The position numbers were made by a program, and so were the translations under genes. A DNA stretch of 60,000 nucleotides, taken from NCBI RefSeq assembly GCF_029227915.1, contig NC_079875.1:24810001-24870000 (forward strand), given 5' to 3'. The notes under the pieces were generated by a model. The model had not been told where the DNA came from and made no database searches. It saw only the letters and a program-made list of their open reading frames with translations. This document shows, one piece after another, positions 1-11,300 of the stretch (positions within the stretch are counted from its first letter, which is position 1; each line of letters begins with the position of its first letter). This DNA is from Hydractinia symbiolongicarpus. Taxonomy: Eukaryota; Cnidaria; Hydrozoa; Anthoathecata; Hydractiniidae.

Positions 1-327
1 ATATATGCCTTCACAAGAAGAGCTATGGACATTCTGTATGCACTTAGCCCTTAATGGACGACATCACGATTTTCCCTCAACTTTTTACATGGTTTTGCAG
101 GACAAAAATACGAGTTAAAACAATGGAAAGTAACATATATATAGGATTGATGTAGTAATCAATACTTATTATTTACAATTAATTACAATTAGGAGCCTAA
201 TCTTCCTTCCCCTGTTCAACAAGCTGATCTACCCTCAAACTTGTCATTAGCAAAAATGTAGCAAATTGCTACTGATGGTCTAGGTAACACTTGTGGTAAG
301 TTTCATATGAAATGAAAAACAACTTTA

Positions 328-562
328 GCGGAGATGGTGTAGTGGTAGCGCATCTGACTTGTAATCAGAAGGTTTCAGGTTCGAGTACCCACTCCGACGC
401 ACTTTAAATGCAGTGTTGTCAGCCCATTTAGTGCCATTTACTGACTGCTAAACGGCTTGTGTGGTAATTTAACATAGTTGCAGTTGGAGGGAAGAAAGAG
501 CCAACCGTTAGGATGAAATCCCCAAGGACGTTAAAACTTCCCGTTACTTACTTACTTACTTT
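328..562 (+). repeat. tRNA-derived SINE (Thr-TGT-like head, TTAC tail)
   Basis: The head (328-400) folds like a tRNA. It has an A-box-like stretch (TGGTGTAGTGG), a perfect 5-bp anticodon stem (TCTGA/TCAGA) around loop CTTGTAA (anticodon TGT at 360-362) and a B-box-like GGTTCGAGT at 378-386. The T stem and the acceptor ends pair poorly, which argues against a working tRNA-Thr. About 140 bp of unrelated sequence follows, then a short TTAC-repeat tail (543-562). Pol III-type boxes, a body and a simple-repeat tail are the usual layout of a tRNA-derived SINE. A decayed tRNA pseudogene is the alternative. Confidence 0.6.
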
Positions 563-887
563 AGCAATTACAAAGGCCACTTACAAAACAGTTATGCTAA
601 TAAGTAGGATTTATAGTTTATACCTCAGTCCATATGACCAGCCTCTTGTTTGTGCTATATATATTATAGAGTTAAGACGTGTTTATATTCATTGTAGATT
701 CATTCGTCTATATTATATCTTTTACAGTAATTTAAATATTATGTGATTACCGTGCTTCCTCTTTTAAGCACCCTGATGTTATTAAATTTTTATGTATCCA
801 GTTGCGATGTTTATTGGAGGAAATATAAAACCGTGTGGTTGAAAGCCACTATACACAACTTAGAAAGTACCATTGATGTTTTTACAG

Positions 888-2344
888 GTTTGGAAAACAC
901 ACATGATGAAATCAAAAGTAATTATGTGAGTTGCTTTTATATGTACAATCGTTAAGAAAATAAAAAATAATCCTTCGCTTCACTTGCGTATTCTATTGTT
1001 TTCTGCACACCATTTTTTAAAATAATTTTCATGTTCCAGGATAAGAAAGCTAGCTTTGATTACGTCAGTAATGACACAGATCCGTTACCAAAAGAAACAT
1101 GGCGCAATGAAAACAAGTAATTGTTTTTACATTTCTTTTTGCTCTTCGTTCTGGCGGAAATAAAGTATTACTTTTTTCATAAAACTTTTTAGCCACGGAA
1201 CACGTTGCGCTGCTGTTGTTGCTGCTGCAGCAAACAATTCGAAATGTATCGTTGGTGTAGCTTTTGGTGCTAGCATAGGAGGTCATCTTGCTCGTTTGAA
1301 AATGTTTCTTTTTTTAGCTGATCTTTGTTTAACAGGTTTTTTGTTGTTGTAACCTTTTGTATTCATTCAGGTATTCGCATGTTGGATGGTGAAGTCACTG
1401 ATATCGTCGAAGCCCGTTCTCTACGTCACGCGAGAGATCATGTTGACATATATAGTTCATCTTGGGGACCGGACGACCAAGGTGCTACAGTTGAAGGTCC
1501 GGGACCCCTGGCTAAACAGGCGTTAAAGGAGGGTGCACAATGGGTAAGTATATGCTTGCATTAATAGAGGGAGGAGGGTATTATTTTGCATATGAATGTT
1601 TGTTCTCAGGGCCGACATGGAAAAGGCAGCATCTTTGTGTGGGCATCGGGTAATGGTGGCGCCGATGGTGACAACTGTAACTGTGATGGCTATACAAACA
1701 GTATCTACACAATATCTGTTAGTGCTACCACTTCAAACGGGACGCAGCCATGGTATTCAGAATCTTGCGCCTCCACGTTAGTCTCTGCATACAGTGGCGG
1801 AATTTCAAAGTCAGACGGAAAAATTGTAAGTCTTTGTCTACACTGCCGTTCTTAGTATTTATATTTATATTGTGTTTATTATCAAATATGGCATAGTTTT
1901 CACGGAGTGCGGCGGTTTTGTAAATTTAGTTCTTAATGTTTGATGTTGCCTAGGTGACAGCAGATTTGCGTAACGGATGCACGGATGAACACACAGGAAC
2001 CTCTGTGTCTCCACCATTGATTGCAGGTTTTGTTGCACTGGCATTAGAAGCAAAGTAAGCAGGTGTTTTTTTGTTTATTAATTTACAGTGTGCACATACG
2101 TTTAAAGTTTACTGTTTAGCCCTAACCTGTCTTGGCGGGACGTGCAACATCTGCTCGTTGAAACATCCAGCTTAGACAAACTTAAAGGAAAGGACTTCCG
2201 CCTAAATGGTGCGAAAAAACGCTATAGCCATCATTTTGGATTCGGCGTAGTAAATGGAGCGAAGCTGATAGATTTGGCCGAAAAATGGCCAACTATAACT
2301 GAGCAAAAACAATGTCGCCGCAGGGAAAAAATACCTGGTTTTCC
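888..2344 (+). CDS. Convertase exons 1-7 in window: subtilisin-like (S8) catalytic domain
   Basis: These seven exons encode the catalytic domain from just after the catalytic Asp to its end. The first (888-925) has [13 protein letters not shown], equivalent to the segment following the Asp-Asp-Gly motif of kexin-type proteases. Exon 1193-1281 carries HGTRC with the active-site His. Exon 1371-1543 carries RMLDGEVTD and SSWGPDD, strongly conserved in convertases. Exon 1610-1825 carries FVWASGNGG (oxyanion-hole Asn) and [12 protein letters not shown]. Exon 1954-2054 carries the active-site Ser in [13 protein letters not shown]. Exon 2120-2344 carries [12 protein letters not shown]. Introns are only 65-130 bp. 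No stop or frameshift is present, so the protease should be active if the missing Asp exon is intact. Confidence 0.95.
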
Positions 2345-5300
2345 GTAAGTAAATGAATTAGTAATTCGAAGAGATTCAGTTAGACCACCATTTCCTCGGT
2401 TTAAAATACTTTGTTCTTATCTCAGAAATAATCGTTTCAACCAAAGTAGTCCACTCATAGCGAGAATCAACACCACAGCGTGCACAAGAGCTGATCAAAA
2501 TGTGAAATATGCGGAACATGTGCAGTTAATAACAACCTTTAATCACAGTCGGAGAGGTGCTACCGAAATTCTGATTGTCTCTCCTATGCGCACCCGAAGT
2601 TGGGTGTTACAAGACCGAGAAAAAGATATCAACGCTGGTTGGTTTAACAGCTGGCCATTTTTGTCCACACATTTCTGGGGCGAAGATCCAAGAGGAATAT
2701 GGGAAATTATGTTTTTTAGTAAAGGTATTATGTCGCGATTTTATTTTTAAGCAAATTGCTTATACTTTTGCAGCTGATTTCATTATTGTGCTATTATTTA
2801 GATCGTGACGAAGATGGCCAAGGCTTTCTAACTGAGCCCATCACTCTTATTATTCATGGTACGGAACACAAACCTGGTCAACACAAGAATGGTGACCCGA
2901 CTACACCGCCTTACAAATGCCACGTTGAATGTAAAATGGGTTGTTCCGGTCCTGGAAATGATCAGTGTGCAAAATGTCAGCGTTATACTTATTTTGACGT
3001 CAAAACAAAGGTATGTCAATTTTATCGCGACATATAAAAAGACGTCGTACTTTGCTGTGCGTGAAAATAAACTCGTTGTTTTTTAGAAAAAACTCTGTTT
3101 GGCTTCTTGTCCAAAAACCAAATTTGCTGACAACAACACAATGGTGTGTCTAGAGTGTCACAGTTCGTGCAGAACGTGTTCCAGACACAACATATCGCAC
3201 TGTACGTCATGCGCCGTGTCTCATACACTCAACAACGGACACTGTGTGCGCACGTGTCCAACAAGTAAGTGTACTTTTGTTTAGTAAACACTTTTTTCTG
3301 TAAATTGTGTAGTAAACGCGTTTTTCAATGAATGAAATGGTGAATCTAAACTATCGTTATTTTAACCTGTCAGGGATGTTCAAGTCGTTGGATGGAAAAG
3401 GATCGTTTGTTTGCAGTTACTGCAGTGAGGGGTGTGCGGCTTGTTATGGTACAAGTGGTAACTGCACCGCATGCGATTACAGCTCTACTTTGAACCGTGG
3501 ATCGTGTTATGAGAAATGTGCAAGCAATGAATGGTTGGATGGCGACTTGTGTCGAGCTTGTCATCCGTCGTGTAGATCGTGTAATGGTGAGGGGGAGAAT
3601 AAGTGTACGTCTTGTCCGAAGAAACAACTAAATGATGTCGAAGACAGGTATGTACTTTATCATCCCAAACTCTTTTCAGCACAAATCTTCGTCGACCCTA
3701 AGTATTTTTGGGGGTTAGTTTTCATCAGTCAACATGTTAAAACTTAGGGCCAACAACAATTTCGGCTGACAAATAATTTGGCCTGTTTTCAAACTTCAGT
3801 GGACAGTTTAGATCTTATTCCTTGCTTCTACTCAAAAATGAATTTTATAAAATTAACAACAAAATTTACGATATTCGCGAAAATTAACTCTCGCAAATAT
3901 TTATTCCCTTATGTTAATGTTTAAAATACTTCTATAGCGTCACTATGGCGTCGACTTTTATGGCGTCGATTTATATGGCGTCTCCATGGCCTCGACTTTT
4001 ATGACGCTCATATGACGTCGAATTTTATGACGTCCCCGTGGCGTCAACGTTTATGACGTCCCATAGCGTCAACTTTTATGAGGTCCCTATGGCGTCACCA
4101 TGACGTCCCTATAACCTAAACTTTTATAACGTCCCCATTGCGTCAGCCTTTATGACGACCCTATGGCGTCAACTTTTTCGGCGTCCCTATTACCTCGACT
4201 TTTATGACGTCCCTATAGCGTCGACTTTCATGGCGTCGACTTTCTGACGTCCCTATAGCGTCGACCTTTTTAATTATATATACCGGAGCAAATCATTCGT
4301 AGTGCAAATTATTTATCTCCTTAATTTTTCGTTGTACCAAATTTATGTAGCGTTATTTCTGTCACTTTATTCTTCCGCCTAATTTCTCATAGAACTTCAT
4401 ACTTCTATTTTGTTTTTTAGATATCTTTATAAAGGGACTCGCTGTCTGAAAGAGTGTCCACTTGGTACGTACTACGAGAACACCATCAAACAAAATTGTA
4501 TGAACTGTTCTCAGAACTGCTTGCGCTGTTCAAACGATGGACGACAGTGTGACGTGTGTGATGTCAAATTTTATCGCGTGTCTTCTGGCGATGGAAAATG
4601 TGTTGAGCGATGTCCAATAGGTAAAAACAGTCCGCACGTCAGTTGTGCTACTTCTGTGTAGAAATAACAACCCTAGTTAATCTACGGTGACTTTGTTAAG
4701 AAAAAATCGCAACTTAGCAATTTTTTTGACTCAATCTATATAAAAGTGCAGAACTTTTATATAACCTTACCTACTGCACGGTGTTAATATAATCGAGTCA
4801 GACATTCTGTTAGTTTGTTTTTAAGGCTACTACACAAACAAGATTAAGCGTACTTGTGAAGCATGTGGTTTGGAGTGTGCAAATTGCGTCCCTGGCAATC
4901 CTTTGGCTTGTACCTCCTGTTTGAAAGGCTTTTATTTGAAAGACAGCGAGTGCGTGTCTGCATCTGAATGCAATACTTATTACTACGTCAACAAGACAAG
5001 TGGAAAGTGCTCACCCTGTCCACCCAAATGTTTGATTTGTAAAACTGCTGACGTCTGCAAATCCTGCTTCGTCAACTACTTCCTGACTGTAAACAAAAAA
5101 TGTGTTTCGGTATGTCCGGACGGTACATTTGCACCGGACAGCAGTGACAGGTAACTTTTGATGTGCGTCTACAGTTTAAGACGTTGTTTGTTTTGTCCAC
5201 GGTCACACTGACGAACCCTGCTATCGTTTTAGATGCGAGTTTTGTCACAGTGAATGCGCAAGTTGTGATGGACCATATGTTCACGACTGTACCGCGTGTC

Positions 5301-8300
5301 ATAAGGGAATGTATCTACACAATGGTAACTGTGTGAAAGATGTCCCTATGGGTTATTATGTGGATAAAACCTTGACATGCAAACGATGCCATCACACATG
5401 TGCGGCGTGTGTTGGACCCGGACCAAAAGATTGTCGGACTTGTAAAGGTAAAATTAATAACGCATAACTAACATAATTAATGACTTACACCAAATAAGTT
5501 TTTGGTCTTATGTTATGGAGGATAGGATTCTGTTTGTACCACGTGCGTTTGTTTTTTTAGACGGATTAGACAAACGAACAAGCGGAGCGTGCGTCAATCC
5601 TTGTCCTGGTCAGTATCTTTCTGAAAACAGCTGCAAGAATTGTCATCCGAGCTGTAAGTCATGCGTTGGACCCACTGCTCGAGAATGTTTGGAATGTCAC
5701 AACAATGAATCACTAAACGTTGACACACGCACGTGCAACAAAGCGTGTCATCGCAAGTTTTACGCCGACGACAAAACATTTATTTGTCAGTCATGTCACA
5801 AATCATGCGCCACGTGCTCTGGTCCTGCTCATAACCAGTGCCTCACTTGTCCAGACAAATTGCATTTCCACAATAACACCTGTCTTTCGCAGTGTCCAGC
5901 CGGTTGGTACAAAACTTTCGACAGAAAGTGTGCTCCGTGCAGTACACGGTGTAAAACGTGTCTGTACGGCTATGATTTATGCACGCATTGTAAAGCGGAG
6001 TTCGTGTGGCGTGATTTCAAGTGCTACACCGAGTGCGCTGCTCGCATGTTTCGTCATTCAAGCAACCGCTGTTATTCTTGTGATGACAGCTGCTTAACGT
6101 GTGTGGGAACCGCTCCAAATGAGTGCACGTCGTGTGAGGCAGGCATGACACTGCACAATGGAATGTGCGTGCGTGGATGTTTACCTGGTTTTTATATGAG
6201 TAATAAGAATTGTTACCCGTGCGAAGAGAATTGCTTAAGCTGTACAGGTAAAAAAAAAGTATTTCGAACTTATCTGTCATTTGACCACTTCTCCAAAATT
6301 AAGCAGGATTGGTGGATTTTAAGTTGGTTGATTACAAAAATAATCTAAACTAGCTGTTTCCCGTGGAAGAATCCACTGTATTCCATTTAATTTATGTAGC
6401 AGATATATGTCCATCAAAAAACAAACAATACAGCAGTGCGCATCTTACATCTGCATTATTATATAAATGACCAAAAAAATTGAAGGTGTCCAACAACTGC
6501 AGTGTATATGTCACATTTAAAATCTAAATCTACTAAAATTACTGCTCTGACCATCTGACAAATGCGAAAATTATTCGGAAAAAAGTTTTTAAAAGCATTT
6601 CAACATACATCTCACCCATAAAATTTAAATCACTCAAAACGCCACATATATACAAAAAAGCTGATCAATGTCAAACACAAATCTCTCTCATTGTATATGT
6701 TAAAATCAGTTAGTTTATTGCAAACCCTGCCAAAGGTTGACACAAAATGTGAAAAATAAACAATAAATTTTGCCTAAGTAGAAATTTTTATCTAAGGTGT
6801 TAAAAAGGGATTTGCAAGGATAAATTATAATGCAATAAAACATTATTTGATATATTGCATACGGTCCTTCCTCACCAAACTTTAGACAAAATGCCAACAA
6901 AATAACGGTGTTTAAATCTAAAATTAATAAAGTCCTTTTAGCAATTTGCATGCTGTTTTACCATCAATAAAGTAAACAAAATTTCAAATCTCACATAGTA
7001 TTCTGTCACAAATTTTCATAAAATATATATATAAGTCATAATGAGTCATGTTAAACAACAGCAATCAATCTGTATATAAGTTTATTTTATGTCAATTTTT
7101 GCACCAATTTTGCAACACAAAATACAAATTCTAAATAATACTAAAATCTCTTATTTTGGTCCTTCGCATACCGACGGTCTCCCACAAAAGTTTAATCAAA
7201 ATGTAAAAAATGAGAGGTAACGACAAAATCAAAGTTTGCAAAATTTAATTATTTCGGTACATATATCTACTGCATATGCCCTCTAAAACAATATTTTAAT
7301 CCAAAATGCCTAAGAAAGACAGTTTGCAACAAAAATCAGTTATTTCAATAATATTGCATACACTCTTTCCTCACAAAAGCTTCACAAACTGTAAAAAAAA
7401 GAATGGTTGTAGGGAGTGCTTCTGATTCAACAAAAAAAGTTTTTTTGACATATTGCATCTAGCCCTTACCCATTAAATCTTACACAAAATTTCCAAAACT
7501 ATATACGATTTAGAACACATCAAATTTAAATCGAGAAGGATCAGTCATTTCGATATATTGCACGGAGTCCTCCCCAGTAAGAATTTATACAAAATATAGA
7601 AAAACAAAGCTTGCAAGGTGTAAAATTGAATTCTTCTTCTGTATATATATATATATATGGTCCTTCCTCGCAAAATTAACATAAAATGTCAAAAAGGTTC
7701 AGATATAACATCTAACACAACAAAAATCAGTTCTATCAGTATATGTTATGCCATTGTCTTCCACCAAAGGTTCCCCTTAAAGTTTTACAGACACAGCCTG
7801 TAAATTAAAAACAACTAAGATCAGGCATTTTGGTCTATTTCATACCATTCTGTTCCAAATAACTTATAAAATGTAAAAATTGAGTGGTGAAACAGAAATT
7901 TGCAAAATTCCATTTTTTTATATGCATGTATATTATATGCCTTCTACAACAATAAGTTAATTCAAAATGTCAAAAAGAAGAAAAAAATAGCTTACAAAGA
8001 GTATAAAATTGAAATCAACAAAGTATATAGCTCTTTTGGTGTATTAAATATAAGCCATACGCACAAAAGTTTACACTAAATGTAAGAAAATGGTTGTGTT
8101 TAGTAATTCTAAATTAAGAAAAGTCAGTTCTTTTAGCATGCTGATTAAGGTTTTTGCCCACAAATTCTTACATGAAAATGTCAAAACCACAATTTGAAGC
8201 AAATTAAATTCACATTTTAAAAATAAGTAATTTCTGAACTTTATTTTCAGAATATTTGGAGAAAAAGAACTTCGCAAACCAAAAAAAACCAGGAAAATGT

Positions 8301-11300
8301 TTAAAATTTTCAGGGTTAATAACGTTTGATGGGTTTTGTGGGAATATATATACTGGGAATCTTTAGTTTAAAGCTAGCATTAGCTAGCTACAGCAGCTAA
8401 TAGCTAGTCACTTAAATATAAACTGGAGACTTAGCTAGGTATAAAGAACATGGCTACATATATATATATATATATTCCTAGCTAGCTAGCTAGTTGTTGG
8501 TGGTGGTTGGCTTTTTATGATGCTAGCTATAAAACATGTCTGGCAACAATAATATAATAAAAACTGAAAATAAAACATGAAAAAACCTTACAGAACCTTG
8601 CTATGATTAATTTATAAAACGATGTTCTTCTTCAAATGTTTTTTTAAAGATTTATTTTGAATGAAAGGGTAGAGAATACTCAAAAAGAACAGCCATCTTT
8701 TTCGTAAACACAATTTCCGTTTTATGCTAGGAACTTCATTTAACAGTGCGTATGCTTTGTGAATATCTAATACCGTTTCATATGTAGCGATACCTATATA
8801 TATATGCTAACATAGAGTTTTTTGGTATATATATTTATATCGTTATTAGCAGCGGGTTATATATTTACACCTTATGTGCGATTTCTATGAAGTACATCCC
8901 TAATCTTTTTAGTTAAATTTTAGCGTACAGCCACGTCATAAGAAAGTGACCCGTGATTTTCGTGTCGTGGACTCACAGTTTTACTCACGCAAGGGAATTA
9001 ATATATAAGACTAGCTGTTTCCCGTGGAAGAATCCACTGTATTCCATTTAATTTATGTAGCAGATATATGTCCATCAAAAAACAAACAATACAGCAGTGC
9101 GCATCTTACATCTGCATTATTATATAAATGACCAAAAAAATTAAAGGTTTTCAACAACTGCAGTATTTATGTGACATTCAAAATCTAAATCTACTAAAAT
9201 TACTTGCTCTGACCATCTGACAAATGCGAAAATTATTCGGAAAGAAGTTTCCAAAAGCATTTCAACATACATCTCACCCATAAAATTTAAATCACTTAAA
9301 ACGCCACATATATACAAAAAAGCTGATCAATGTCAAACACAAATCTCTCTCATTGTATATGTTAAAATCAGTTAGTTTATTGCAAACCCTGCCAAAGGTT
9401 GACACACAATGTGAAAAATAAACAATAAATTGTGCCTCTGACAGAATTTTTTATCTAAGGTGTAAAAAAAGGGATTTGCAAGGACAAATTATAATGCAAT
9501 AAAACATTATTTGATATATTGCATACAGTCCCTCCTCACCAAACTTTAGACAAAATGCCAACAAAATAACGGTGTTTAAACCTAAAATTAATAAAGTCTT
9601 TTTAGCAATTTGCATGCTGTTTTACCATCAATAAAGTAAACAAAATTTCAAATCTCACATAGTATTCTGTCACAAATGTTCATAAAATATATATATAAGT
9701 CATAATAAGTCATGTTAAACAACAGCAATCAATCTGTATATAAGTTCATTTTATGTCAATTTTTGCACCAATTTTGCAACACAAAATACAAATTCTAAAT
9801 AATACTAAAATCTCTTATTTTGGTCCTTCGCATACCGACGGTCTCCCACAAAAGTTTAATCAAAATGTAAAAAATGAGAGGTAACGACAAAATCAAAGTT
9901 TGCAAAATTTAACTATTTCAGTACATATATCTACTGCATATGCCCTCTAAAACAATATTTTAATCCAAAATGCCAAAGAAAAACAGTTTGCAACAAAAAT
10001 CAGTTATTTCGATAATATTGCATACACTCTTTCCTCACAAAAGCTTCACAAACTGTAAAAAAAAGAATGGTTGTAGGGAGTGCTTCTGATTCAACAAAAA
10101 AAGTTTTTTTGACATATTGCATCTAGCCCTTACCCATTAAATCTTACACAAAATTTCCAAAACTATATACGATTTAGAACACATCAAATTTAAATCGAGA
10201 AGGATCAGTCATTTCGATATATTGCATGGAGTCCTCCCCAGTAAGAATTTATACAAAATATAGAAAAACAAAGCTTGCAAGGTGTAAAATTGAATTCTTC
10301 TTCTGTGTATATATATATGGTCCTTCCTCGCAAAATTAACATAAAATGTCAAAAAGGTTCAGATATAACATCTAACACAACAAAAATCAGTTCTATCAGT
10401 ATATGTCATGCCATTGTCTTCCACCAAATGTTCCCCTTAAAGTTTCACAGACACAGCCTGTAAATTAAAAACAACTAACATCAGGTGTTTTGGTCTATTT
10501 CATACCATTCTGTTCCAAATAACTTATAAAATGTAAAAATTGAGTGGTAAAACAGAAATGTCAAAAAAAATAGCTTACGAAGAGTATAAAATTGAAATCA
10601 ACAAAGTAGCTCTTTTGGTGTATTAAATATAAGCCATACGCACAAAAGTTTACACTAATTGTAAGAAAATGGTTGTGTTTAGTAATTCTAAATTAAGAAA
10701 AGTCAGTTCTTTTAGCATGCTGATTAAGGTTTTTGCCCACAATTTGAAACAAATTAAATTTTCATTTTAAAAATAAGTAATTTCTGAACTTTATTTTCAG
10801 AATATTTGGAGGAAAAGAACTTCGCAAACCAAAAAAAACCTAGGAAAATGTTTAAAATTTTCAGGGTTAATAACGTTTGATGTGTTTTGTGGGAATATAT
10901 ATATACTGGGAATCTTCAGTTTAAAGCTAGCATTAGCTAGCTACAGCAGCTAATAGCTAGTCACTTAAATATAAACTGGAGACTTAGCTAGGTATAAAGA
11001 ACATGGCTACATATATATATATATATATTCCTAGCTAGCTAGCTAGTTGTTGGTGGTGGTTGGCTTTTTATGATGCTAGCTATAAAACATGTCTGGCAAC
11101 AATAATATAATCAAAACTGAAAATAAAACATGAAAAAACCTTACAGAACCTTGCTATGATTAATTTATAAAACCATGCTCTTCTTCAAATGTTTTTTTAA
11201 AGATTTATTTTGAATGAAAGAGTAGAGAATACTCAAAAAGAACAGCCATCTTTTTCGTAAACACAATTTCCGTTTTATGCTAGGAACTTCATTTAACAGT

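Noticed and set aside
328-400. Functional tRNA-Thr(TGT) gene
   Set aside because: The T stem and acceptor stem do not pair properly and the body and tail downstream fit a SINE better.
6715-6951. Short minus-strand protein inside Helitron copy 1
   Set aside because: The frame is broken in the near-identical copy 2 and composition is simply AT-rich.
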